A DNA stretch of 29,735 nucleotides from CAZDUS01 sp964609375 (GTDB lineage: Bacteria > Verrucomicrobiota > Kiritimatiellia > CAIKKV01 > CAITUY01): positions 1 through 29,735 of the forward strand of contig CAZSSA010000020.1 in assembly GCA_964609375.1 (NCBI GenBank), written 5' to 3'. The notes beneath the pieces are model-generated. The model was not told the DNA's origin. It saw only the letters and a program-made list of their open reading frames with translations, and did not search any database. The position numbers were made by a program, and so were the translations under genes. This document shows, piece by piece, positions 1 to 7,346 of the stretch (position 1 is the stretch's first letter; each line of letters opens with the position of its first letter).

Positions 1-1
1 A

Positions 2-88
2 GAATGGGTGGCAGCAGGGGTGGGCGTTCATCGGGACGGTGAGTGTCTTGCCGTCACGGACAGGATTCAAGGGTTAGTGATGTTATAA
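2..88 (+). CDS. Possible 3' end of an upstream gene (partial)
   Basis: A reading frame is open from the window edge for 28 codons and stops at 86-88, running tail-to-tail into the VIT1-family gene with a few bases of overlap. The end includes VAAGVGVHRDGECLAVTDRI, which would suit the last beta-strands of a periplasmic domain, but no family can be assigned from so little. It may simply be an open frame by chance. Confidence 0.2.
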   Translation, partial: EWVAAGVGVHRDGECLAVTDRIQGLVML

Positions 89-775
89 AACGGTTACCCC
101 GAACAAGGCGCCGACACCGGCTGTCAACGCCATGGCCAAGGCGCCCCAGAATGTCACGCGTGCGGCGGCAAGAAATACGGAAGCGCCGCCGGCATGCGCC
201 GATAGGGATCCCAGGAGGGCAAGGCAGAGGATCGAGCTCATTGAAACAGCCCACATCATGGCTGATGCCGGGACCAGGAGGACGATGATCAGAGGCAGGA
301 ATGCTCCTGCCGCAAAGGTTCCTGCCGAGGCCAGTGCTGCTTGGATGGGACGTGCAGTTGATATCTCGGAAATTCCCAGTTCGTCGCGGCAGTGGGAGCC
401 GAGAGCGTCATGAGCCATCAATTGAGTCGCGACTTCGGAAGCGAGTTCGCGGTCCAGTCCTCGTCCTGCATAGATGGCGGCCAGCTCCGCATGTTCATGG
501 ACCGGATCGGTCGCCAATTCCTTGCGCTCGCGTTCGATGTCCGCCTGCTCGGTGTCGGATTGGGAGCTTACGGAAACATATTCGCCGGCCGCCATGGACA
601 TGGCGCCTGCAACAAGGCCGGCGATCCCGGCGATGAAAACGTTCTGTGAGCTTGCGCCCGCTGCGGCGACTCCCAGGACGAGACTTGCCGTAGAGACAAT
701 GCCGTCATTAGCGCCAAGAACGGATGCACGAAGCCAGCCGATACGGTGTGTCCTGTGTCTTTCAATGTGTTTCAT
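83..775 (-). CDS. VIT1/CCC1-family (iron/manganese) transporter
   Basis: The protein has 230 residues and belongs by its N-terminus to the VIT1/CCC1 family, whose members export Fe2+ or Mn2+ from the cytoplasm. The typical first segment is visible (RASVLGANDGIVSTASLVLG), followed by a second helix containing GLVAGAMSMAAGEYVSVSSQ, a charged cytoplasmic stretch rich in Glu and His (about residues 75-130; the metal-binding region in this family) and three hydrophobic C-terminal helices. The ATG at 775 is preferred over an upstream frame extension because AAGGAG precedes it by 12 bases and the family begins here. It is transcribed away from infA. The substrate cannot be decided from sequence. Confidence 0.85.
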   Translation of the reverse strand: MKHIERHRTHRIGWLRASVLGANDGIVSTASLVLGVAAAGASSQNVFIAGIAGLVAGAMSMAAGEYVSVSSQSDTEQADIERERKELATDPVHEHAELAAIYAGRGLDRELASEVATQLMAHDALGSHCRDELGISEISTARPIQAALASAGTFAAGAFLPLIIVLLVPASAMMWAVSMSSILCLALLGSLSAHAGGASVFLAAARVTFWGALAMALTAGVGALFGVTVL

Positions 776-984
776 TATGATGACTGACTCCTTTAGACAG
801 AGTAGTGGGCTGAGTATGGATAAGCAAGAAATCAGTCGACTTTCCGACTTTTCAGGGCATTGACACTGTTCTTGGCTTTGTGGTACCTCTTCGGGCATCA
901 GGTGAAAGGGGATTGAGCATGAATTCCCTGAGTTTGTGGAGTTTCTGTGGCCGTGAGGCCAGCAAGAGTCAATGAGGAGAGTGT

Positions 985-1215
985 ATGCCGGAAGAAATTA
1001 AAGATGATGTGATTCGGGTGGATGGAACGGTTTTGAAGGTTCTGCCCGCTACCATGTATCGCGTGAAGCTTGAAAATGGTCACGAGATTCTGGCTCATAT
1101 CTCGGGAAAAATGCGAAAGCATTTCATCCGCATCACTGCCGGCGACAAGGTGAGTGTGGAAATTTCGCCCTATGATCTTACCAAGGGGCGCATTACCTAT
1201 CGTCACAAGACCTGA
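985..1215 (+). CDS. infA: Translation initiation factor IF-1
   Basis: The protein has 76 residues, close to the usual 70-75. It is a single OB-fold domain covering the whole chain, with the IF-1 hallmarks GTVLKVLPATMYRVKLENGH, a central HISGKMRKHFIRI and the C-terminal DLTKGRITYRHK. IF-1 binds the 30S A site with IF-2 and IF-3 during initiation. A strong ribosome-binding site (GAGGAG) lies 5-10 bases upstream of the ATG. The gene stands alone, head-to-head with the VIT1-family gene, and its stop lies only 2 bases from the stop of the convergent pseudouridine synthase gene. Confidence 0.96.
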   Translation: MPEEIKDDVIRVDGTVLKVLPATMYRVKLENGHEILAHISGKMRKHFIRITAGDKVSVEISPYDLTKGRITYRHKT

Positions 1216-1217
1216 CC

Positions 1218-2051
1218 TTAATCAAGACGGGTTCGTTTCATCCACGCCTTGAAATCTGCGGGTAGCGGCGCTGCCGCCTTGATTAGCTTCGCATCCATTG
1301 GAGACGTGAACCTGATACTGTAGGCATGTAGCATCTGGCGTTCCACGGTGCGTAATTCAGCAGAAATCTCGGTTGCGGTGCCGTACTGCTTGTCGCCCAG
1401 GACCGGGTGGCCGATTTTAGCCAGGTGTTTGCGGATCTGGTGGGTGCGGCCGGTCTCAATCTTGATGGTGATATGGGTGGCCGAGCGGTTCCGGTCCAAT
1501 ACGCGGAGATGGGTCACGGCTGGCTCGCCATCAATTGGATCCTCAATATGGAGTTCGTTCTCCTTGATGTTTCCGGCCACGAGAGCGTGATAGATTTTGA
1601 CCACGCGATGTTCCTTGAAGCAGTTGGTGACTGCGTCAAAGGTGGCCTGACTCCTCGCGATGAGAAGGCATCCGGTGGTATCGCGGTCAAGGCGGTGGGC
1701 CGCTTGGAGTTGCGGGTCCTTGAGGAAGTCGCGTATATCCTGTTCGGTGCTGTCGGGGCCATTGGAAAGTCGTCCTGCCGGTTTGTTGATAACGAGAAAA
1801 GCAGGGCTGTCGAAGAGGATTTCCGGTGACCGTTGGGGGGTGGAGGGGGGAGGGGCGACGGTGATCTGTACCTGATCGCCCCGCTTGAGGCGATGACGGG
1901 CCATCCAGATGCGAGTGCCATTAACGAAGACGGTCCGTGTATCGATCAATGCTTTTGCCCGGTTACGCGAGACGTGCTGCCAGGACGACAGGAAGTCCTG
2001 GAGGGTGGTGTTATCTTGTTCAATACGGGCGCTGATTCGTTGAGATGACAT
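1218..2051 (-). CDS. RluA-family pseudouridine synthase (S4 domain)
   Basis: The protein has 277 residues and two parts. An N-terminal S4 RNA-binding domain (about residues 12-65) contains SRNRAKALIDTRTVFVNGTR. An RluA/RsuA-type catalytic domain follows, with the motif HRLDRDTTGCLLIAR, whose Asp is the family's catalytic residue, and the later GRTHQIRKHLAKIGHPVLGD. These enzymes isomerise uridine to pseudouridine in rRNA or tRNA. The target here could be a 23S rRNA site (RluC/RluD-like), but sequence alone does not settle it. The start is an ATG preceded by a C-rich stretch without a recognisable Shine-Dalgarno sequence. Confidence 0.92.
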   Translation of the reverse strand: MSSQRISARIEQDNTTLQDFLSSWQHVSRNRAKALIDTRTVFVNGTRIWMARHRLKRGDQVQITVAPPPSTPQRSPEILFDSPAFLVINKPAGRLSNGPDSTEQDIRDFLKDPQLQAAHRLDRDTTGCLLIARSQATFDAVTNCFKEHRVVKIYHALVAGNIKENELHIEDPIDGEPAVTHLRVLDRNRSATHITIKIETGRTHQIRKHLAKIGHPVLGDKQYGTATEISAELRTVERQMLHAYSIRFTSPMDAKLIKAAAPLPADFKAWMKRTRLD

Positions 2052-2178
2052 GGGAGGGGACTATACCGTGTGAATCTGTTTGGTGCCAGTGAATAGAAGG
2101 GGAAGGTTTTTGATATTGCATTCAGTGTCTCTTTTGTGCAGTAAGTGGCCGAAATCAACAAACAAAAATGGGGTCGCT

Positions 2179-2496
2179 ATGAAATTGTGGCAATATACGA
2201 CATGCGTGGTCCTCAGCACGGTTTGTCTGGGGCTTTGTGCCGTCATCGTCTTTACCTCCCATCGTACCATGACGTTGCAGGATGAAATGCAGGTTCGCCA
2301 GCAGCAATTGAATAACAGCGTTTTGGGCCCTCAGGCGCAGCAGATTGCCAACAGCATTCTGCAGGATATGGCAACCTCGGCAGCCACGAATCATGACATG
2401 CGCGCACTGCTTTCCAAGTATGGTTACGTTATTCCTGCTGCCTCGTCCGTTTCTCCGGATAATCAACCGGCGAAAAAAAACAATAAGGAGAAATAA
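2179..2496 (+). CDS. Small single-pass membrane protein, unknown function
   Basis: The protein has 105 residues if started at the ATG 2179; an in-frame extension upstream looks non-coding. There is a short cytoplasmic start, one transmembrane helix (about residues 7-27), a Gln-rich helical region likely to form a coiled coil (about 30-55) and a conserved-looking segment ending in MRALLSKYGYVI. A Lys/Asn-rich tail closes the chain. No family is recognised. The next gene, 3 bases downstream, has the same architecture and a similar C-terminal segment, so the two look like tandem paralogues. They head the + strand envelope block. The Shine-Dalgarno sequence is weak. Confidence 0.7.
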   Translation: MKLWQYTTCVVLSTVCLGLCAVIVFTSHRTMTLQDEMQVRQQQLNNSVLGPQAQQIANSILQDMATSAATNHDMRALLSKYGYVIPAASSVSPDNQPAKKNNKEK

Positions 2497-2499
2497 TCC

Positions 2500-2784
2500 A
2501 TGAACGATCAACCTTCCATCAAATCGTATAGCGCCTTTACGCCGATCGTTTTGATTTCAAGTGGAGTCATTCTGCTGTACTCGTGGAATTTGATGATTAC
2601 CCTTAAGCAGCAAGCGGCGGCGATGCGCATCAGCGCCCAACAGGATGTTCAGCTAGCTCAAGTGGTCCAGACTGAGCAAAAACTGAGAACCATGATGACC
2701 GATCTACTGGATCTTGCCAAGACCGACAAGGATGCCGAAGGCATCATCAAGCGCTACAAGATTGCCATCCATAAAGATAAATAA
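2500..2784 (+). CDS. Small single-pass membrane protein, paralogue of the preceding gene
   Basis: The protein has 94 residues with one N-terminal transmembrane helix (about residues 14-32), a Gln-rich helix (about 36-60) and a C-terminal segment ending IIKRYKIAIHKDK that resembles the end of the previous protein (pattern: helix, acidic turn, K-Y-hydrophobic). The ribosome-binding site AAGGAG lies 9 bases before the ATG and overlaps the end of the upstream gene, indicating co-translation. The periplasmic part is only about 60 residues, so a structural or assembly role is more likely than catalysis. The family is not recognised. Confidence 0.72.
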   Translation: MNDQPSIKSYSAFTPIVLISSGVILLYSWNLMITLKQQAAAMRISAQQDVQLAQVVQTEQKLRTMMTDLLDLAKTDKDAEGIIKRYKIAIHKDK

Positions 2785-2923
2785 CGATTGGCGCGAAATA
2801 CAAACCCATGCGCACCTCTGCCCGGAAATCCACCATGGCGCAGGATGGATCCGGGGCCGGTTGACCGTTTGTGCATTCCGGGCGAGAGATCAACGCTTTT
2901 TGTGCTGTGTGATCTGAAAACGG

Positions 2924-3874
2924 TTGCGCGGTTTGATAGGCTCGTCGGTGCGAGGGTTTCTCCGGCATTACATTATTGCTACAGGGCAGAACATGGTCCC
3001 ATGGTTTTCCGCCCTGATCACAGGCCATATCGTCGAGTGGCATAATAGGCTTGAAGCGGGTGACTTGCAAAGCTACTTTGATGCGATGCGCATTTTGAAC
3101 ACAATTGGGAGCGGCGCCATCAGCGCGTACCAACGGTTGGGCTATTTGATGTCCGTGGTCTGGGCTGTCATTGTCCAGAGTGTCCGCCCGGATTCCTGGC
3201 GACGGGCGACACGGTCGGTTCTGGCGCGGCAACTGATGTTTACCGGGGTGGATGCGATGGGTTTCGTGGTTTTTGTGGCTTTTCTGGCCGGTATTTCGAT
3301 TGTGGTGCAGGCGCAAGTCTGGATGGGGAGGCTTGGACAACTTGAACTTCTCGGGCCCTTGCTGGTGACGGTGGTGGTGAGGGAAGTCGGGCCCCTGCTG
3401 GTGAATTTTATTGTGATTGGCCGGAGTGCCACGGCGACGGCTGCTGAATTGGCGGGGATGCGCGTCCGGCACGAGGTGGGGGTTCTGGATGCGCAGGGAC
3501 TGGATCCTCTGGTTTATCTGGTGATGCCGAGAGCGGTGGCCATGGGGCTGTGTGTCCTGTGTTTGACGATGGTGTTTGTGCTCGTATCGTTTGTGACGGG
3601 ATATTTCTGCGGTTCGCTGCTTGGAACGGGGCCCGACTCGGCGGTGATCTTTGCACGTAGTGTATTCAGGGGTGTGGCGCCAAGTGATTTTTTCAACTTG
3701 ATCGCGAAGACCTTGTTGCCGGGGATGATGAGCGGGGTCATTGCGTGTATTGAGGGGTTGTCGGTCGAAGGCGTTGCCACGGATATCCCGCAGGCCGTGA
3801 CGAGGACGGTGGTACGATCTACACTGGCGTTGTTGGTTATTTCGGTGATTATTTCGGTGCTGACCTATGCATGA
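2924..3874 (+). CDS. MlaE-like ABC transporter permease, cluster 1
   Basis: From about residue 90 this is a complete MlaE/YrbE-type permease, the inner-membrane core of Mce lipid transporters. Hydrophobic helices begin at VDAMGFVVFVAFLAGISIVV, and the family's signature loop VREVGPLLVNFIVIGRS plus ELAGMRVRHEVGVLDAQGLD (the ATPase-coupling region) follow. The first 75-80 residues are extra compared with stand-alone permeases. They include FDAMRILNTIGSGAISAYQR, which resembles the 'LDTSGA' turn of STAS domains fused to some MlaE proteins. The only in-frame start before it is TTG 2924 without a clear ribosome-binding site; ATG 2993 is an alternative. The gene overlaps the degenerate ATPase gene by 8 bases. 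Confidence 0.85.
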   Translation: MRGLIGSSVRGFLRHYIIATGQNMVPWFSALITGHIVEWHNRLEAGDLQSYFDAMRILNTIGSGAISAYQRLGYLMSVVWAVIVQSVRPDSWRRATRSVLARQLMFTGVDAMGFVVFVAFLAGISIVVQAQVWMGRLGQLELLGPLLVTVVVREVGPLLVNFIVIGRSATATAAELAGMRVRHEVGVLDAQGLDPLVYLVMPRAVAMGLCVLCLTMVFVLVSFVTGYFCGSLLGTGPDSAVIFARSVFRGVAPSDFFNLIAKTLLPGMMSGVIACIEGLSVEGVATDIPQAVTRTVVRSTLALLVISVIISVLTYA

Positions 3875-4574
3875 TGGCGAATCCATGGGAAATGGCGGGG
3901 GGGTGCTGTTCTTTGAAGGCGTCACGATTCCTTCTGCTTCGTCAAAGGTGACGGGGATTGAAGGGGTGACGTTTGAAGTGAGGCGCGGGGACATCATGCT
4001 GGTTCGGGTTGAGGAGGGGCGGGAGCAGACGCCGTTGGCGGATGCAGCCCAGGGATTGGTGGCGCCGGTTGCTGGACGAGTGTGTTATATGGGAGAAGAC
4101 TGGCAGTCCATGAATGCCCATCGGCAAGCGGTCCAGCGTGGGCGGACACGCCGGGTGTTTGAACATTACGGATGGATAAGCAATCTGGATGTGATGGAGA
4201 ATCTTTGTTTATCGGAGAGTTATCATACCGGGCGGCATCTTTCCGATATTGTTGATGAGGCCCAGGTGTTGGCGCGCCGATGTGGACTGGAGGAGGTGCC
4301 TGCCGTCCGACCCGCCCGGTTGCATCCGATGGTGTTACGGCGATTGGAATGGGTGAGGGCATTCATGGGGACCCCGGAGTTGGTCCTGCTTGAACGTCCA
4401 TTGTTTGGAGCGCCGCGTGCCGATATGGGCAAGTTGTTGGACTTAGTCTGTTCGGCGAGCGGGAATGGGGCCGCTGTGATCTGGATTACGGAGGATGACC
4501 GGGCCTGGGATTGCAAAGGGATGGGTCGTGTGAGACGGTTTATGTTGACGGGCGAAAAGCTGGAAGCCATTTGA
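3867..4574 (+). CDS. Degenerate MlaF-like ABC ATPase (pseudo-ATPase)
   Basis: The protein has 235 residues and follows the layout of an ABC nucleotide-binding subunit. At the Walker A position it reads VRVEEGREQTP (about residues 46-56), with no GxxGxGKS. The Q-loop position is FEHYGW, with Glu99 for Gln. The signature helix reads RLHPMVLRRLEWVRAFMG, with no LSGGQ. Walker B reads LVLLERP, where the usual Asp-Glu pair has become Glu175-Arg176. The H-loop reads IWITEDD, with Glu for His. The surrounding frame (VFEHYG..NLDVMENL, GTPELVLLERP) remains recognisable and the frame is uninterrupted. It lies between permease and Mce genes exactly where MlaF belongs. I infer an expressed pseudo-ATPase rather than a decaying gene. 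Confidence 0.75.
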   Translation: MHDGESMGNGGGVLFFEGVTIPSASSKVTGIEGVTFEVRRGDIMLVRVEEGREQTPLADAAQGLVAPVAGRVCYMGEDWQSMNAHRQAVQRGRTRRVFEHYGWISNLDVMENLCLSESYHTGRHLSDIVDEAQVLARRCGLEEVPAVRPARLHPMVLRRLEWVRAFMGTPELVLLERPLFGAPRADMGKLLDLVCSASGNGAAVIWITEDDRAWDCKGMGRVRRFMLTGEKLEAI

Positions 4575-4587
4575 GCGGGAGATCGCT

Positions 4588-5562
4588 ATGAATCGAGCAT
4601 ACAAATTCAGGTATACAAACGAGATTGCCGGGGGATTTGTCCTGTTGGGCGTTTCGCTGCTTATTCTGGGGATCTATCTGGCTGGTCATGCGCAAGGGTG
4701 GTTCCAAAAAGAGCTGAAGCTGAAAACGAAATTCAACACCACGGATGGGACCTATGGGCTGCAGGAGGGGGCGGAGGTCCGCATTCTCGGGGCATTGGCC
4801 GGCCGGGTAGGGGAAATTGTTCCGGCTGAGGATGGGGGCATGGAGACGGTGTTTGTTATCAAAGGGCGGTTCGGCAAGTTTGTGCGGACGGATTCCGTCG
4901 CGAAGGTGAAGAAGAAATTCCAGGTGGCTGGTGATGCCTTTGTGGAGATTACTCTGGGGAGTGCACAGCAGCCGCTGATGAAGTCCGGCGCGTATATCCA
5001 GTGTCTCCAGGATGTGGAGTTGATTGAGACAGCGCGCAAGATGCTGGATGATTTCCGGGCAGCGGCGGTGCCCATGCTGGATGAGTTCCGTGGCATTCTA
5101 TCGCATGTCAACGGGGTTACGGCGCAACTCGAGAAGAAGGAGGGGGTTGCGGGTAAGTTCATCGGGGATCCGGCCATGGCGGCGATGATCGAGGGGATCG
5201 TGAATGATATTCGGAAGACATCGGTGCAACTGCCGGATGTGGCCAGGCGATTGGAATCCGCGATGACAAACGTGGAGGCGATCAGCGTCAGTCTGAGTGC
5301 GACGGCGGCACGGTTTCCGGCGATTGCCACGGGGGCTGGGGATGTGGTCAATGATGCACGGGTGGTGACGGGAGGGCTTACGGGGCAGGCCGCCAATGTT
5401 CAAGGGGTGTTGCTTGAGGCCGAGTCGGCCTTGCGGGAAACGCGGGTGTTGATTGAGGGATTGCAGAAGCATTGGCTGGTGCGCCGATATATTGAAGAGG
5501 AAGGGGATTCCCCCATGCTGTCACCGGTGCCGGTGATGATTCCGAAAGCGAGGGAGCCATGA
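4588..5562 (+). CDS. MlaD-like Mce-domain protein, cluster 1
   Basis: The protein has 324 residues with one transmembrane helix (about residues 14-33). An Mce domain follows (about 42-125) with the typical TDGTYGLQEGAEVRILGALA and a VxEITLG-like end. The rest is a long helical region (about 145-305), as in proteins that extend an Mce ring across the periplasm. The closing segment LIEGLQKHWLVRRYIEEE is a pattern common near the C-terminus of Mce proteins. In the MlaD family these proteins form hexameric rings that shuttle phospholipid. GGGAG upstream of the ATG serves as ribosome-binding site. The gene overlaps the next one by 4 bases. Confidence 0.88.
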   Translation: MNRAYKFRYTNEIAGGFVLLGVSLLILGIYLAGHAQGWFQKELKLKTKFNTTDGTYGLQEGAEVRILGALAGRVGEIVPAEDGGMETVFVIKGRFGKFVRTDSVAKVKKKFQVAGDAFVEITLGSAQQPLMKSGAYIQCLQDVELIETARKMLDDFRAAAVPMLDEFRGILSHVNGVTAQLEKKEGVAGKFIGDPAMAAMIEGIVNDIRKTSVQLPDVARRLESAMTNVEAISVSLSATAARFPAIATGAGDVVNDARVVTGGLTGQAANVQGVLLEAESALRETRVLIEGLQKHWLVRRYIEEEGDSPMLSPVPVMIPKAREP

Positions 5563-6455
5563 CACGATTGGTGATGAGTTCATTATTGGCGGTTTTTCTG
5601 GCGGTATGGACGGGTTGTTCAACGACTTCCGTGAGACGTTACGATGGGGAATTGCGGGCGTTGTCCGAGGCGGGGAAGGCGGCATATGAACTGGGGGGGG
5701 CAGCCAAGGCGGCGACGCTATATGAGCAGGCCTATCGGCGCGGGATGTTGATTGATGAACCCATGGAGGCAGGGCGGAGTGCCTATAATGCCGCGTTGTG
5801 TCATCTGTCGATGTGTGCATTGGCAGACGCGACGAAGTTGTTAGGCGAGGCGAGAAGGTTGCTGATTTCTGATGCGAACGCCATGATGCAGGTTGATATG
5901 GCGGATGCCGAACTGGAGTTAAGGAGGGGCAACCGGAAGGCGGCGGGTGACTTGGCCCGGCGTGTTTTGGCGGGGCGGGGGAGTGCGCCGTTGCGGTGCC
6001 AGGCGGCGGTATTGTTGGCGGAGATGGCCCTGGTGGATCAGGATGGAGTGGGGGCGTTGTCGTGGTATAAGGTGGCCCGGGCGACGGGATCTGATAATAT
6101 TAATCCCATTCTGTCAGCGAGGCGGGAGGGGGTGGGAGCCCAGTTGATCCATGATGGTATCCGAAAAGGGGACGAGGGTGAGCAATATCTCGTGCAGGCA
6201 AGGTATTGCCGGGATGGTGGGGCGTATGGGGATATGGCGGCGGCGTTGATGAAGGCGGGGGATGCGTTCAAGGCGGTGGGTCGATTCCCGGAAGCGTTTG
6301 CGGCGTATGAGCGGGCGGTAAATAGTTTTGTTGTGTTGGGCGACAAGGTGTCTGCGGCGAATGCGGCTGTTCAAGCGGGAGTAGTGGTCAGCCGTCTTGA
6401 TGATATGATATATGGTAATCGAATCCGGTTGTTAAGGAACGTGGTGGGTCAATAA
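5559..6455 (+). CDS. TPR-like lipoprotein of Mce cluster 1
   Basis: The protein has 298 residues. The N-terminus is a lipoprotein signal with a hydrophobic stretch and a lipobox-like VWTGCS (Cys20). The remainder is all-helical with Ala-rich tetratricopeptide-like pairs, for example KAAYELGGAAKAATLYEQAY, AYNAALCHLSMCALADATKL and a late FKAVGRFPEAFAAYERAV. TPR-like proteins usually bind protein partners, and Mce operons often include a lipoprotein (PqiC is one example), so an outer-membrane or periplasmic partner of the Mce ring is plausible. It overlaps the Mce gene (ATGA). A run of eight G residues lies in frame at 5693-5700. Confidence 0.78.
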   Translation: MTRLVMSSLLAVFLAVWTGCSTTSVRRYDGELRALSEAGKAAYELGGAAKAATLYEQAYRRGMLIDEPMEAGRSAYNAALCHLSMCALADATKLLGEARRLLISDANAMMQVDMADAELELRRGNRKAAGDLARRVLAGRGSAPLRCQAAVLLAEMALVDQDGVGALSWYKVARATGSDNINPILSARREGVGAQLIHDGIRKGDEGEQYLVQARYCRDGGAYGDMAAALMKAGDAFKAVGRFPEAFAAYERAVNSFVVLGDKVSAANAAVQAGVVVSRLDDMIYGNRIRLLRNVVGQ

Positions 6456-6480
6456 GTTTTCCCAGATATAGGAGGGCACG

Positions 6481-7320
6481 ATGAGCGAAGAGAATGCGAT
6501 TTGTGAGTTGTTGGAACGGCGGGTGGCGCGTCTTGAACGTGAGCGCTGGATTTTGCGCGGGGTTTTGCTGGCGATCGGAATGCTTATCGGCGGAGTGCTG
6601 GTTTCCGGTGCGTCCAACGGGGGCAAGGGAATCATCGGGTCCTTTACGCAGGTGGATACCGGTCATCTGGTTCTGCGGGATACCGATGGCCAGATGCGGG
6701 CGTGGCTTGGAGTTGCGGAGGGTGGGCCACGGTTGATTTTTTTTGATGCCTCCGGTCAGCAACGGATGGGGGTGGGGATGACCCGGCAGGCTGAGCCGGC
6801 GTTGGCGATCTATGACCCCGGTGAGAATTCGCGGGTGGTGATCGGCATGATGGAAGGATGGCCTGGAATTGTGTTGCGTGATCCCCAAGGGCGCAAACGG
6901 GCAGCCCTCTTCAGTCGTGATGATTGGGGCAGCCTCTATTTTTATGACCGACGTGAAACCCGGCGGACAGGCATCGGGCAGTTTGCGGAGGCGGGAGCCA
7001 TCAATGTTTGTGACGAAAATGGCAAGGAACGGATCGGGTTGACGACGGACCGGACAGGGTCGAGTCTGAGTTTTTTGGATGTTGGCGGAATGCGAAGGAT
7101 GGGGATCGGCATGATGAGGAAGGATGAGCCGGCACTGGGGATCTTCACTCATGAGGGGGAAACCCAGGTCTCGTTGGCCAGTATAGAGAATGTTCCCTCG
7201 CTGAATATCTACGGAACGAATAAGACGGAAGCCGTGTTTGGAATGACGACGGCCACCAACAAGGCGCCGCGGATTGAAGTATACGGGCCGGAGCGCAAAC
7301 TGGTTTGGCAGGCGCCGTGA
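6481..7320 (+). CDS. Membrane-anchored protein with about ten 22-residue beta repeats
   Basis: The protein has 279 residues: a charged cytoplasmic helix (about 1-22), one transmembrane helix (about 23-43), a short linker, then about ten tandem repeats of 21-24 residues from about residue 62 to the end. The repeat pattern is P-x-L-x-hydrophobic-x-D-x-x-G-x-x-R-x-x-hydrophobic-G, seen for instance in PRLIFFDASGQQRMGVGM, PALAIYDPGENSRVVIGM and SSLSFLDVGGMRRMGIGM. The alternation of strand and Asp-Gly turns suggests a beta-solenoid or beta-propeller in the periplasm. GGAGG precedes the ATG. It lies between Mce cluster 1 and argF. No named family is recognised and no catalytic motif is seen. Confidence 0.75.
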   Translation: MSEENAICELLERRVARLERERWILRGVLLAIGMLIGGVLVSGASNGGKGIIGSFTQVDTGHLVLRDTDGQMRAWLGVAEGGPRLIFFDASGQQRMGVGMTRQAEPALAIYDPGENSRVVIGMMEGWPGIVLRDPQGRKRAALFSRDDWGSLYFYDRRETRRTGIGQFAEAGAINVCDENGKERIGLTTDRTGSSLSFLDVGGMRRMGIGMMRKDEPALGIFTHEGETQVSLASIENVPSLNIYGTNKTEAVFGMTTATNKAPRIEVYGPERKLVWQAP

Positions 7321-7346
7321 GGGAAGGAATGATGGAAGGATCCATG

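Noticed and set aside
860..890. TTGACA box as an infA promoter
   Set aside because: The -35 hexamer is perfect but the sequence 17 bases on (GTACCT) is a poor -10 match.
2747..3997. 416-codon minus-strand open frame
   Set aside because: It is antisense to the permease gene, His/Pro/Arg-rich and without a ribosome-binding site. It is a shadow of the G-rich coding strand.
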